Below are positions 55,198-64,000 of a DNA stretch of 64,000 bases, piece by piece. The position numbers and the translations under genes are program-made. This stretch comes from an uncultured Woeseiaceae bacterium (GTDB lineage Bacteria > Pseudomonadota > Gammaproteobacteria > Steroidobacterales > Woeseiaceae), in contig CAMYJB010000001.1 in NCBI GenBank assembly GCA_947258565.1, forward strand, positions 124,001 to 188,000, given 5' to 3'. Under the pieces are notes generated by a model. That model searched no databases and had not been told where the DNA came from. It saw only the letters and a program-made list of their open reading frames with translations. Position 1 is the stretch's first letter. The number at the start of each line of letters is the position of its first letter.

Positions 55198-56649
55198 TCA
55201 GGCCTTGGCCTGACCGCTGTCATCATTGAAGTCGTCGTCGAAAACGACAGTGTCGGATTGCGTCTCGAGGTCGTCGAAGTCGACGAGTTCGTTCAGTCCG
55301 CTCACGTCGCCGATGCCTTCGAGTACCTCGCCCGGCGCCTTGTCGGACAGGTGCTCGGTCTGGTCAGACGGCTCTTCGGGACTTTCGCTGGCCGCTGCCT
55401 GTTCGGCCATGAATTCTTCCTCGCTCAGCGGTTCGAGCTTCACCTTTGGAAGCGGCTGGCTCAGCCGGTGTTCGCGCAGCGACTCGATGATATGGCGTTC
55501 ATAGGCTTTGACGAACTCTTCCGCAAACATCTGCGGGAAACGGCCGCCACCCCTCTCCGTCATGATCGGGTAGAGGTCCTTGTAAAGTCCCCAGTACTTG
55601 ATCTCATTCAGGAAGCGGAACAATCGCTTGCGGCCAAGGGAGCGCTCGAAATTGGCCGTGAGCTCTTCCGGGTCGAAGCGCTCGGCGAACTCGACGAACG
55701 CTTCCGTCATTGCATCAAGAAAAGCTTCCTGGTGTGCCAGCAGGTCCTGGCAGACTTCGCGTACGGCATCGCGGGGGCCCAGGTATTCGCCTTCGCGCCC
55801 GACCAGTAACTGCTTGACGAGGTCACCGGTATTCTGTGACAACTTGATCGGGTTATTGTGCCGCGGAAGTATGGTGGTCTGGTCGAGCCGGAACGCCGTC
55901 TTCAGCTCGGCCCGATTCTGCAGCAGTTTCTCGATGCCGCTTATGAACTCGCGCAGGATCTCGCCCGCGTTGCTCATGGTCTCTGCAACGTCGATCGCGG
56001 GATGGAGTTCCGCACGGCTGATTTGCAGACCATCGAGGAATGCATCGAAAAGGTCGTCCTGCGTCACGCCGACCCGCGACGGCCCGGGTGTGCCCGGATC
56101 GAGAACCGGTGGTGCGGGTTCGGAAGCTTCTTCTACCAGCTCGGCCAGCGGCGCGTGGGCCGACTCATCGTCGGCTGACAGGGCCGTGGCGAACGCCCCG
56201 TCGCCCGTAATCTCGTCTTCGTCGAGCAGCTGAACGCCGGTCTTTATGCGGTCCTCTTCCACGAGCTGCTCAATGTGGTCGGGTACGACACTCGGTTTCG
56301 GCTCAGCGGGCACCTCGAGGTCCTCGCCTTCGTCGATGGAAACGAAGATTTCGAAGTCGCCCAGGTGCAGATGGTCGCCGTCGAACAGGCGGCGGGGGTT
56401 GCCCTTGCCGATCGCCTGGCGCTCGTCGTTGACGTATACGCCGTTGGTACTGATGTCGACGATGTAATAGATCCCGCCTTTGCAGTCGATCGTGGCGTGC
56501 TTGCCGGAGATGAACTTGTCCGGGTCGGGCAGAATCCAGTCATTGTTCAGGGAGCGGCCGATCGTCCCGCCTTCCGACCGGAATTCACGCACCGCATCGT
56601 CGCCGACGATGTCGCGGTGTTCGCTGATGATTTCCAGTTTGAGCGGCAT
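55198..56649 (-). CDS. tagH: Orphan type VI secretion-associated FHA protein TagH
   Basis: A 483-residue protein: an N-terminal FHA domain (residues 1-100; GTIGRSLNNDWILPDPDKFISGKHATI shortened to TIGRSLNNDWILPDP, and STNGVYVN) followed by the C-terminal domain of type VI-associated TagH/ImpI proteins (NPIKLSQNTGDLVKQLLVG, LAHQEAFLDAMTEAFVEFAE, KYWGLYKDLYPIM). TagH takes part in threonine-phosphorylation control of T6SS. No other T6SS gene is seen in the window, so it is an orphan or the locus lies elsewhere. ATG at 56649 is preferred over an upstream codon at 56676. Confidence 0.85.
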   Translation of the reverse strand: MPLKLEIISEHRDIVGDDAVREFRSEGGTIGRSLNNDWILPDPDKFISGKHATIDCKGGIYYIVDISTNGVYVNDERQAIGKGNPRRLFDGDHLHLGDFEIFVSIDEGEDLEVPAEPKPSVVPDHIEQLVEEDRIKTGVQLLDEDEITGDGAFATALSADDESAHAPLAELVEEASEPAPPVLDPGTPGPSRVGVTQDDLFDAFLDGLQISRAELHPAIDVAETMSNAGEILREFISGIEKLLQNRAELKTAFRLDQTTILPRHNNPIKLSQNTGDLVKQLLVGREGEYLGPRDAVREVCQDLLAHQEAFLDAMTEAFVEFAERFDPEELTANFERSLGRKRLFRFLNEIKYWGLYKDLYPIMTERGGGRFPQMFAEEFVKAYERHIIESLREHRLSQPLPKVKLEPLSEEEFMAEQAAASESPEEPSDQTEHLSDKAPGEVLEGIGDVSGLNELVDFDDLETQSDTVVFDDDFNDDSGQAKA

Positions 56650-56869
56650 TCCCGTCCCGTATCGTCGCCGCCGCACGCGAAATTCGCCGCGCGGTCAGTG
56701 GCCCAGTACAAATACTGCGCCGGAAGAAGGGCCTATGCTGCCAAGTAGTTCACATAATGGGGCCCTGAGTGCCGTCTGACGCCTTGACAACGCGATTTGG
56801 CGACCAAATATGAGACATGGGTCGGCAGTGGCGAAATCCGCTGCGGTATGTCACTTTAGGCGGATCAGC

Positions 56870-57199
56870 ATGAGCAACAAGACACTGTACAAGATCGTTT
56901 TCGTGAGCCAGGGTCAGGTCTACGAAGTGTATGCACGCGAAGTCAGCCACGGCGGCCTGTTCGGCTTCGTCGAGGTCGAGGACCTCGTTTTCGGCGAGCG
57001 CTCGAGCGTCGTCGTGGACCCCTCCGAAGAGCGCATCAAGTCAGAGTTCGAAAACGTCAAGCGCACCTACCTGCCCATGCACTCGATCATTCGCATCGAC
57101 GAGGTGGAAAAGCAGGGCACGTCGAAGATCACCAAGGCCGAGGGCAACGTCACCCAGTTCCCGATGCCCATCTATACCCCCACCGACTCCGACAAGTAG
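56870..57199 (+). CDS. DUF1820-family protein
   Basis: A 109-residue cytoplasmic protein of the gammaproteobacterial DUF1820 family: LYKIVFVSQGQVYEVYAREVS, LFGFVEVEDLVFGERSSVVVD and the MHSIIRIDEVEKQGTSKI block match it closely. No function is known. The ATG at 56870 follows GGCGGATCAGC. It diverges from tagH. Confidence 0.9.
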   Translation: MSNKTLYKIVFVSQGQVYEVYAREVSHGGLFGFVEVEDLVFGERSSVVVDPSEERIKSEFENVKRTYLPMHSIIRIDEVEKQGTSKITKAEGNVTQFPMPIYTPTDSDK

Positions 57200-57581
57200 A
57201 CAGGCACCCGTTGCGGCGCCGGCTCTTCATGACACTTAGCTAAAGCGGTCATGCGCACGGGTCAATTGCGCATTCGGGCCGGACCGCGGCGATGCTTTTT
57301 CTCGTCATGGCTCGCTACGCTGCGCTTTACTTCCTCGAAAAACATCGCCGACGGTCCGCCAGTGGCAGGAGCGCACGTTGGCGTGCCTGACCTGAACTGC
57401 TGTGTCCAGCGAGCCTGGTTCGGGGTGTTTGTCGACGAGGCCTAAAGCGAGCGCAGCGAGCAGCCCGGAGACAAATACCGCAGACCAGGCTCCTTGCCCA
57501 TTTGCCCAACGAGAAGAACCGGCGCGCATGATGCAAGGTCGACGTGCCCTGCGGAGGGGGCATGCAGGGGGAGGGCAGCGC
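57200..57581. other. Non-coding gap between DUF1820 gene and purL promoter
   Basis: No convincing reading frame. It contains a small perfect hairpin (GCACG-TTGG-CGTGC near 57373-57386) and a long imperfect dyad at 57411-57492, listed separately. The rest looks like a leader or eroded sequence. Confidence 0.5.
57411..57492. other. Long imperfect dyad, possible structured RNA
   Basis: GAGCCTGGT (57411-57419) pairs perfectly with ACCAGGCTC (57484-57492), and inside it GGTGTTTGTC (57424-57433) pairs with GACAAATACC (57470-57479) allowing one G-U. The 36-base centre carries repeated GCGAGCGCAGCGAGC. Together this is a long stem of about 23 bp; role unknown. Confidence 0.5.
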
Positions 57582-57609
57582 TTGCAGCGGGGTGCGTGTC
57601 TAGTATGAT
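57582..57609 (+). promoter_or_regulatory. Sigma70-like promoter of purL
   Basis: TTGCAG (57582-57587), 16-base spacer, TATGAT (57604-57609). The -10 box matches five of six consensus positions and the -35 four of six. The expected transcription start near 57616 falls after an upstream GTG at 57613, which supports translation from ATG 57694. Confidence 0.6.
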
Positions 57610-57693
57610 CCCGTGCTATCTATTCGATCCCGTGCAAGGCCACCCCGCTTGTCGAAACCTGCCGCTGATGTCGTGACTCCGACACCCGTCGAC

Positions 57694-60600
57694 ATGCTGG
57701 AACTGGCTGGTCAGCCCGCGCTGTCCGGTTTCCGACTGGAGAAGCTCGCGCACGCCCTGCGCAAAGCGGACGGGCGCGTCGGCGGCATCGAAGCGCGCTA
57801 CATCTACTTCGTCGATCTCGCCACGAAGCTACCCGCAGAGCATCGCGAGCGCCTGGAGGCGTTGCTGCTGTCGGGAGAGGCGCCGGGCCGACTGTCGAAG
57901 GGAACGTCTAAGCTGTACGTCGTGCCGCGCCACGGCACGATCTCGCCCTGGTCCAGCAAGGCCACCGACATCGCACTCGCGTGCGGCCTGAGCGGCGTGC
58001 GGCGGATCGAGCGCGGTATCTGTTATGCCCTCAAGTTCGGGGGGCGTCCGTCGCAGGACGAGGTTCTGCAACTGTCACGACTGCTGTTCGACCGCATGAC
58101 GGAGACCGTGCTCGAGTCGAGCGGCGACGCACGTGCGCTGTTCCAGACACATGAACCGGCTGAAATCGTATCGGTCCCGCTGCAGGAAGCGGGCCGCGCC
58201 GCGCTGGAGTCGGCCAATATCGATCTCGGCCTTGCGCTGTCGGAGGACGAGATCGATTACCTGGTGGCGAGTTACGCCCAACTCGGCCGCGATCCGACCG
58301 ATGCCGAACTCATGATGTTCGCCCAGGCCAATTCGGAACATTGCCGGCACAAGATTTTCAACGCCGACTGGATCATCGACGGTGAGCCGCAGGATGAACG
58401 GTTGTTCGGCATGATCCGCGCCACGACCGAGGCGAGCCCCAATGGTGTTATCTCCGCCTACTCGGACAACGCCGCCGTTATCGAAGGATGGACCACGTCG
58501 CGCCTGATGCCTGCACCATCGAGCCGCGAGTACACCTACTGCAACGAACCCGTGCATATCCTGATGAAGGTGGAGACACACAATCACCCCACCGCCATCT
58601 CACCGTTTCCCGGCGCGGCCACCGGGTCGGGCGGCGAGATTCGGGACGAGGGTGCAACGGGCCTCGGCGCAAAACCGAAGGCCGGTCTGACTGGATACAC
58701 GGTGTCTCACCTGCGCATCCCCGGCTACCCGCAGCCCTGGGAGTCGGACTTTCCGCACCCCGACCGCATGGCGACACCGCTCGAGATCATGATCGACGGA
58801 CCGATCGGCGGTGCGGCGTTCAACAACGAGTTCGGACGGCCTAACCTTTGCGGTTATTTCCGCACCTTCGAATGGCGGTCGCCGGACATGCCGGTGAATG
58901 AAATGCTCGGCTACCACAAGCCGATCATGATCGCCGGCGGCGTCGGCAACGTGCGCGAGGAACACGCGAAAAAAATCGACGTGCCGGCCGGTGCAACAGT
59001 CGTCACAATCGGCGGGCCGGCCATGCTCATCGGACTTGGCGGCGGCGCGGCCTCGAGCGTCGCCAGCGGGACGTCGAGCGTCGATCTGGACTTCGCGTCC
59101 GTGCAGCGCGGCAACCCCGAGATGCAGCGTCGCGCACAGGAGGTGATTGACCGCTGCTGGGCGATGGGCGAGGACAGCCCGATACTACTGATTCACGATG
59201 TGGGTGCCGGCGGCCTCTCCAATGCGGTCCCGGAAGCCGTGGACCACAGCAGACATGGCGCCCGCATAGAGTTGCGCGACGTCGCGAATGCCGAGCCAGG
59301 CATGTCCCCCATGGGCATCTGGTGCAACGAGGCGCAGGAACGCTACGTGCTTATTGTTGCCGCAGACAGGATCGACGAGTTCGAGACGCTCTGCGATCGC
59401 GAACGCTGCCCGGTATCCGTTATCGGTACGCTCGCCGATGACGGCAGGCTCGTGGTCACCGACCGCGAGTTCGAAAACCGGCCCGTGGACATGCCGATGC
59501 AGATGCTGCTGGGCAACCCTCCGAAAATGACCCGGGACGTGGTGCGCTTAAGGCGCCGAACGGATGCCGTCGATCTGGGCGAGATCGAACTCGAGGACGC
59601 CGTGTATCGCGTACTGCGCTTTCCCGCCGTCGCCAGCAAGAGTTTCCTGATTCACATCGGCGACCGCACCGTGGGCGGGCTCAGCGCGCGCGACCAGCTC
59701 ATCGGGCCCTGGCAGGTGCCGGTCAGCGACGTCGCGATCACGCTGTCGGGCTTTGAGGGAGTGACCGGCGAGGCGATGGCCATGGGCGAGCGCACGCCGC
59801 TGGCCGCATTGGACGCACCGGCGTCAGGGCGCATGGCCGTTGCCGAGTCGATTACCAACATTGCCGCGGCGGCGATCGATGGCATCGACAAATTGCGCCT
59901 GTCGGCGAACTGGATGGCAGCCGCAGGCCATGCCGGCGAGGACGCCAGCCTGTTCGACACCGTGAAGACGGTTGCCAACGACATGTGCCGCGAGCTGGGT
60001 ATCGCTATCCCGGTCGGCAAGGATTCCTTGTCGATGCGCGCCCGCTGGCACCAGGACGGCGAGGAGTACCAGGTCGTGGCGCCGGTTTCGCTGATCGTGT
60101 CTGCGTTTGCTCCGGTCACCGATGCAACCCGGCAGCTGACGCCCCAGCTGCAGGCCACGAACGAGCAAAGCTATCTGCTGCTCTTCGACCTCGGCGCCGG
60201 CCGGAATCGGCTCGGCGGTTCCTGCCTCGCCCAGGCCTTCAGTCGTGTCGGTGGTGAAGCGCCCGATATCGACAATCCCGCCGCACTCGGCAACTTCTTT
60301 GCCGCTATCCAGGAACTGTCGTCCCGTGACATGTTGCTTGCCTATCACGACCGCAGCGACGGAGGACTGCTCGCCACGGTCGCGGAAATGATGTTTGCGA
60401 GCCGCCTCGGCGTCTCGCTGCAGCTCAGTGGCCCGCGCGAGAGTGTGCTGGCACAGCTGTTCAGCGAAGAGGCCGGGGCGATCGTCCAGGTCACGAAAGG
60501 CAAGCTGACGCAGGTGCAGATGGTGCTCGACCGGCACGGCATCGGCACGCAGGCGATCGGTCGCGTCGAGAGCACACCGGTGCTGACAATACGCGACGGC

Positions 60601-61572
60601 GGCGCCACACCCCTGCGCTTCGAGCGCAAGGACCTGCAGCGCGCGTGGTCAGAGACCAGCTACCGAATACAGTCGCTGCGCGACAATCCGGCGACTGCAA
60701 AGGAAGAATTCGATCGCATCCTGGACGAAGACGATCCCGGGCTGAACGCGCAGCTCACCTTCGATGCCAATAACGACATTGCACTGCAACTGCGCGGCGG
60801 CATCAAACCGCGAGTCGCGGTTCTGCGCGAGCAGGGCGTCAACAGCCAGTACGAGATGGCGGCGGCATTCATGCGTGCCGGCTTCTCGGTCGTCGACGTG
60901 CACATGAGCGACCTGCTCGAGGGCCGTGACGACCTCGCGAACTACCAGGGCCTTGTCGCCTGTGGCGGATTTTCGTTCGGCGACGTATTGGGTGCCGGCG
61001 GGGGATGGGCAAAGTCGATCCTCTATCACTCGCGCACTCGCGACCAGTTCCAGGCGTTTTTCGAGCGCAGTGACAGTTTCGCTCTCGGCGTCTGCAACGG
61101 CTGCCAGATGTTGTCGCATCTGCGCGAACTGATACCGGGTTCGGACAACTGGCCGCGCTTCCTGAGGAATCGTTCAGAGCAATTCGAGGCGCGCCTGAGC
61201 CTCGTGGAGGTCGTCGAAAGCCCCTCGTTGTTCCTGCAGGGCATGTCCGGTTCGCGCATGCCGATCGCAACCTCGCACGGTGAGGGTCGTGCCGTTTTCG
61301 AGAGCGACGATGCTCGCTACGCCGCATCCTACACGGTGGCGGTGCGCTACGTGGACAACTATGGCCAGGTGGCGGACGAGTATCCGTCAAACCCCAATGG
61401 TTCGCGCGACGGCATCTGCGGACTGGCCAGCGAAGACGGTCGCGTCACGATCATGATGCCGCATCCGGAGCGGGTTGCCCTGACGCGCCAGAATTCCTGG
61501 CATCCCGATGACTGGAGTGACGATGGGCCGTGGATGCGGATGTTCCGCAATGCGCGGGTGGCCGTGGGCTGA
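57694..61572 (+). CDS. purL: Phosphoribosylformylglycinamidine synthase (PurL, large single-chain type)
   Basis: Fourth step of purine synthesis: FGAR to FGAM with ATP and glutamine. The 1292-residue protein matches the E. coli/Pseudomonas large type. N-terminal and linker domains are followed by two AIRS-like halves ([78 protein letters not shown]) and a C-terminal glutamine amidotransferase ([11 protein letters not shown] with nucleophile Cys, and the SHGEGRAVF and PHPERV blocks). ATG 57694 gives the usual start [11 protein letters not shown]-type. Its stop and that of the convergent neighbour form TGATCA. Confidence 0.96.
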   Translation: MLELAGQPALSGFRLEKLAHALRKADGRVGGIEARYIYFVDLATKLPAEHRERLEALLLSGEAPGRLSKGTSKLYVVPRHGTISPWSSKATDIALACGLSGVRRIERGICYALKFGGRPSQDEVLQLSRLLFDRMTETVLESSGDARALFQTHEPAEIVSVPLQEAGRAALESANIDLGLALSEDEIDYLVASYAQLGRDPTDAELMMFAQANSEHCRHKIFNADWIIDGEPQDERLFGMIRATTEASPNGVISAYSDNAAVIEGWTTSRLMPAPSSREYTYCNEPVHILMKVETHNHPTAISPFPGAATGSGGEIRDEGATGLGAKPKAGLTGYTVSHLRIPGYPQPWESDFPHPDRMATPLEIMIDGPIGGAAFNNEFGRPNLCGYFRTFEWRSPDMPVNEMLGYHKPIMIAGGVGNVREEHAKKIDVPAGATVVTIGGPAMLIGLGGGAASSVASGTSSVDLDFASVQRGNPEMQRRAQEVIDRCWAMGEDSPILLIHDVGAGGLSNAVPEAVDHSRHGARIELRDVANAEPGMSPMGIWCNEAQERYVLIVAADRIDEFETLCDRERCPVSVIGTLADDGRLVVTDREFENRPVDMPMQMLLGNPPKMTRDVVRLRRRTDAVDLGEIELEDAVYRVLRFPAVASKSFLIHIGDRTVGGLSARDQLIGPWQVPVSDVAITLSGFEGVTGEAMAMGERTPLAALDAPASGRMAVAESITNIAAAAIDGIDKLRLSANWMAAAGHAGEDASLFDTVKTVANDMCRELGIAIPVGKDSLSMRARWHQDGEEYQVVAPVSLIVSAFAPVTDATRQLTPQLQATNEQSYLLLFDLGAGRNRLGGSCLAQAFSRVGGEAPDIDNPAALGNFFAAIQELSSRDMLLAYHDRSDGGLLATVAEMMFASRLGVSLQLSGPRESVLAQLFSEEAGAIVQVTKGKLTQVQMVLDRHGIGTQAIGRVESTPVLTIRDGGATPLRFERKDLQRAWSETSYRIQSLRDNPATAKEEFDRILDEDDPGLNAQLTFDANNDIALQLRGGIKPRVAVLREQGVNSQYEMAAAFMRAGFSVVDVHMSDLLEGRDDLANYQGLVACGGFSFGDVLGAGGGWAKSILYHSRTRDQFQAFFERSDSFALGVCNGCQMLSHLRELIPGSDNWPRFLRNRSEQFEARLSLVEVVESPSLFLQGMSGSRMPIATSHGEGRAVFESDDARYAASYTVAVRYVDNYGQVADEYPSNPNGSRDGICGLASEDGRVTIMMPHPERVALTRQNSWHPDDWSDDGPWMRMFRNARVAVG

Positions 61573-62265
61573 TCAGGCCGACGAGGCGAGATCTTGGTTG
61601 TCTTCCTGCACGAAGAACCGCCGTACCTTCAGCGCGCGCGTCAGCTTGCCGCGACGCACAAAGCACTGGTAGAGCATGTCTTTCATCACCTCGAGCAGAA
61701 TGCCCGCCTGTACGCGATTCAGGAGCGGCAGCAGTTCCTCTTCGCCCGCGTCGAACAGGACCGACTTTATCGGCGCGAACGCCTCGTCATCGATACCGGC
61801 GATATCCTGGGCGATCATCACCTCTTCGAATGCCCGCAGCTTGCCGCCTTCGCCGAGCGCCGCGTAAGCGCTGCTTGCGGAGCGCCGGCACATCGACGCG
61901 AAGGCATTGAAATTGTTGGTGGAATAACAGGACAGGGCCTCGCGAAACAACACTTCCGTGTGCTTCGGCAGGTAGGAAAACGCGAAGCGCTCCTTGGGCC
62001 GCTCGAGCTCGACAAAGTTGCGGTACAGCTCCACCCGGTTGTCGGTGAATGACTTGGTGGCGAAACGCAGGAACACGGGAGCGTGGCAGGAGTCGCACTG
62101 GTAGACGAGGCCGACGTGTTTTGGCCGGGTTTCGATGACGTCAGCTGCTTTCGGGATGGACTGCGGCGTCATGTGCGAGTAGACGTTGCAATACGGGCAC
62201 TCGAGCCCGATTTGCTCGTCATCATCGCTCAGCAACTCCTGGTGCCTGTCCAGTGCTAGTGTCAT
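61573..62265 (-). CDS. DUF4145 domain protein with zinc-ribbon
   Basis: A 230-residue cytoplasmic protein. An N-terminal two-knuckle zinc-ribbon-like motif (CPYCN ... CDSCH) precedes a helical DUF4145 domain (FNAFASMCRRSASSAYAALGE). DUF4145 is widespread near restriction or stress loci and its role is unknown. The ATG at 62265 is chosen; an upstream in-frame codon at 62298 is an alternative. Convergent with purL. Confidence 0.8.
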   Translation of the reverse strand: MTLALDRHQELLSDDDEQIGLECPYCNVYSHMTPQSIPKAADVIETRPKHVGLVYQCDSCHAPVFLRFATKSFTDNRVELYRNFVELERPKERFAFSYLPKHTEVLFREALSCYSTNNFNAFASMCRRSASSAYAALGEGGKLRAFEEVMIAQDIAGIDDEAFAPIKSVLFDAGEEELLPLLNRVQAGILLEVMKDMLYQCFVRRGKLTRALKVRRFFVQEDNQDLASSA

Positions 62266-62427
62266 TCGCTCAGACCGCTCGTTACCGCCGGTCACCATTG
62301 TCGTTATTGGTCGGGCCGACGCTTATTGTAATTGCGGCAGGTCCGTCCCTGCCGGTATTTCCAGTATGCACCAAGGTTTTACCACGCCAGCGGCCCTTGA
62401 ACATAATCCAGTAACCAGGGTCCGGCG

Positions 62428-64000
<1,573 letters not shown>

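Overview
The window is GC-rich chromosomal DNA of a gammaproteobacterium. The order xseA - guaB - guaA - tadA - mltF, with purL further along, resembles the housekeeping neighbourhood of Pseudomonas-like Gammaproteobacteria. The mix of wax-ester/PHA storage genes, glycolate oxidation, a sulfur-linked molybdoenzyme, multihaem cytochrome c and a decayed sat-aprM locus suggests a marine benthic heterotroph or facultative sulfur user, for example a Woeseiaceae (JTB255) or Chromatiales-like lineage. That taxonomic guess is inference; I ran no search.

Layout. 1-5.9 kb: nucleotide and tRNA housekeeping (xseA fragment, guaB, guaA, tadA) and the lytic transglycosylase mltF. 6.0-6.5 kb: an intact tRNA-Ser(CGA) flanked by a broken 5' copy and a 3' fragment of the same tRNA. 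6.6-14.8 kb: an orphan TAXI-type binding protein, an acyl-CoA operon, malic enzyme and a sugar transporter. 15.0-19.5 kb: two bactofilins and glcDEF. 19.5-24.8 kb: a palindromic repeat in three versions, a GDSL lipoprotein, a YeiH permease, sat followed by a truncated aprM-like gene, a phosphoesterase and cutA. 24.8-31.4 kb: lipid storage (TetR, phasin, patatin phospholipase, WS/DGAT acyltransferase, HAD-PlsC fusion, SDR). 31.4-34.4 kb: a degenerate HD-GYP protein, a fatty acid hydroxylase-family protein and an SDR.

34.6-42.0 kb holds the most interesting block: two YeeE/YedE half-permeases, a Tat-exported PsrA/PhsA-like molybdopterin subunit, a four-cluster ferredoxin subunit, an NrfD-type membrane subunit and a rhodanese-fold lipoprotein lacking its catalytic Cys, all in one direction, facing a convergent gene for an 11-haem c-type cytochrome. 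It reads as a periplasmic sulfur-compound redox module whose substrate cannot be fixed from sequence.

42.0-64.0 kb: an S9 peptidase, a flavin amine oxidase-like protein, a CPBP protease diverging from a TetR regulator over a clear operator-like dyad, a HIG1-type small membrane protein, a minimal metalloprotease, envelope proteins of unknown role (DUF3108, DUF3187, DUF3943-like), a soluble glucose dehydrogenase-like lipoprotein, ppa, an aldo/keto reductase, a MaoC/CitE-like pair, an orphan type VI FHA protein, a DUF1820 protein, purL with a good sigma70 promoter, a DUF4145 protein and the 3' part of ettA. I saw no CRISPR array, intact transposase, integrase or rRNA gene.
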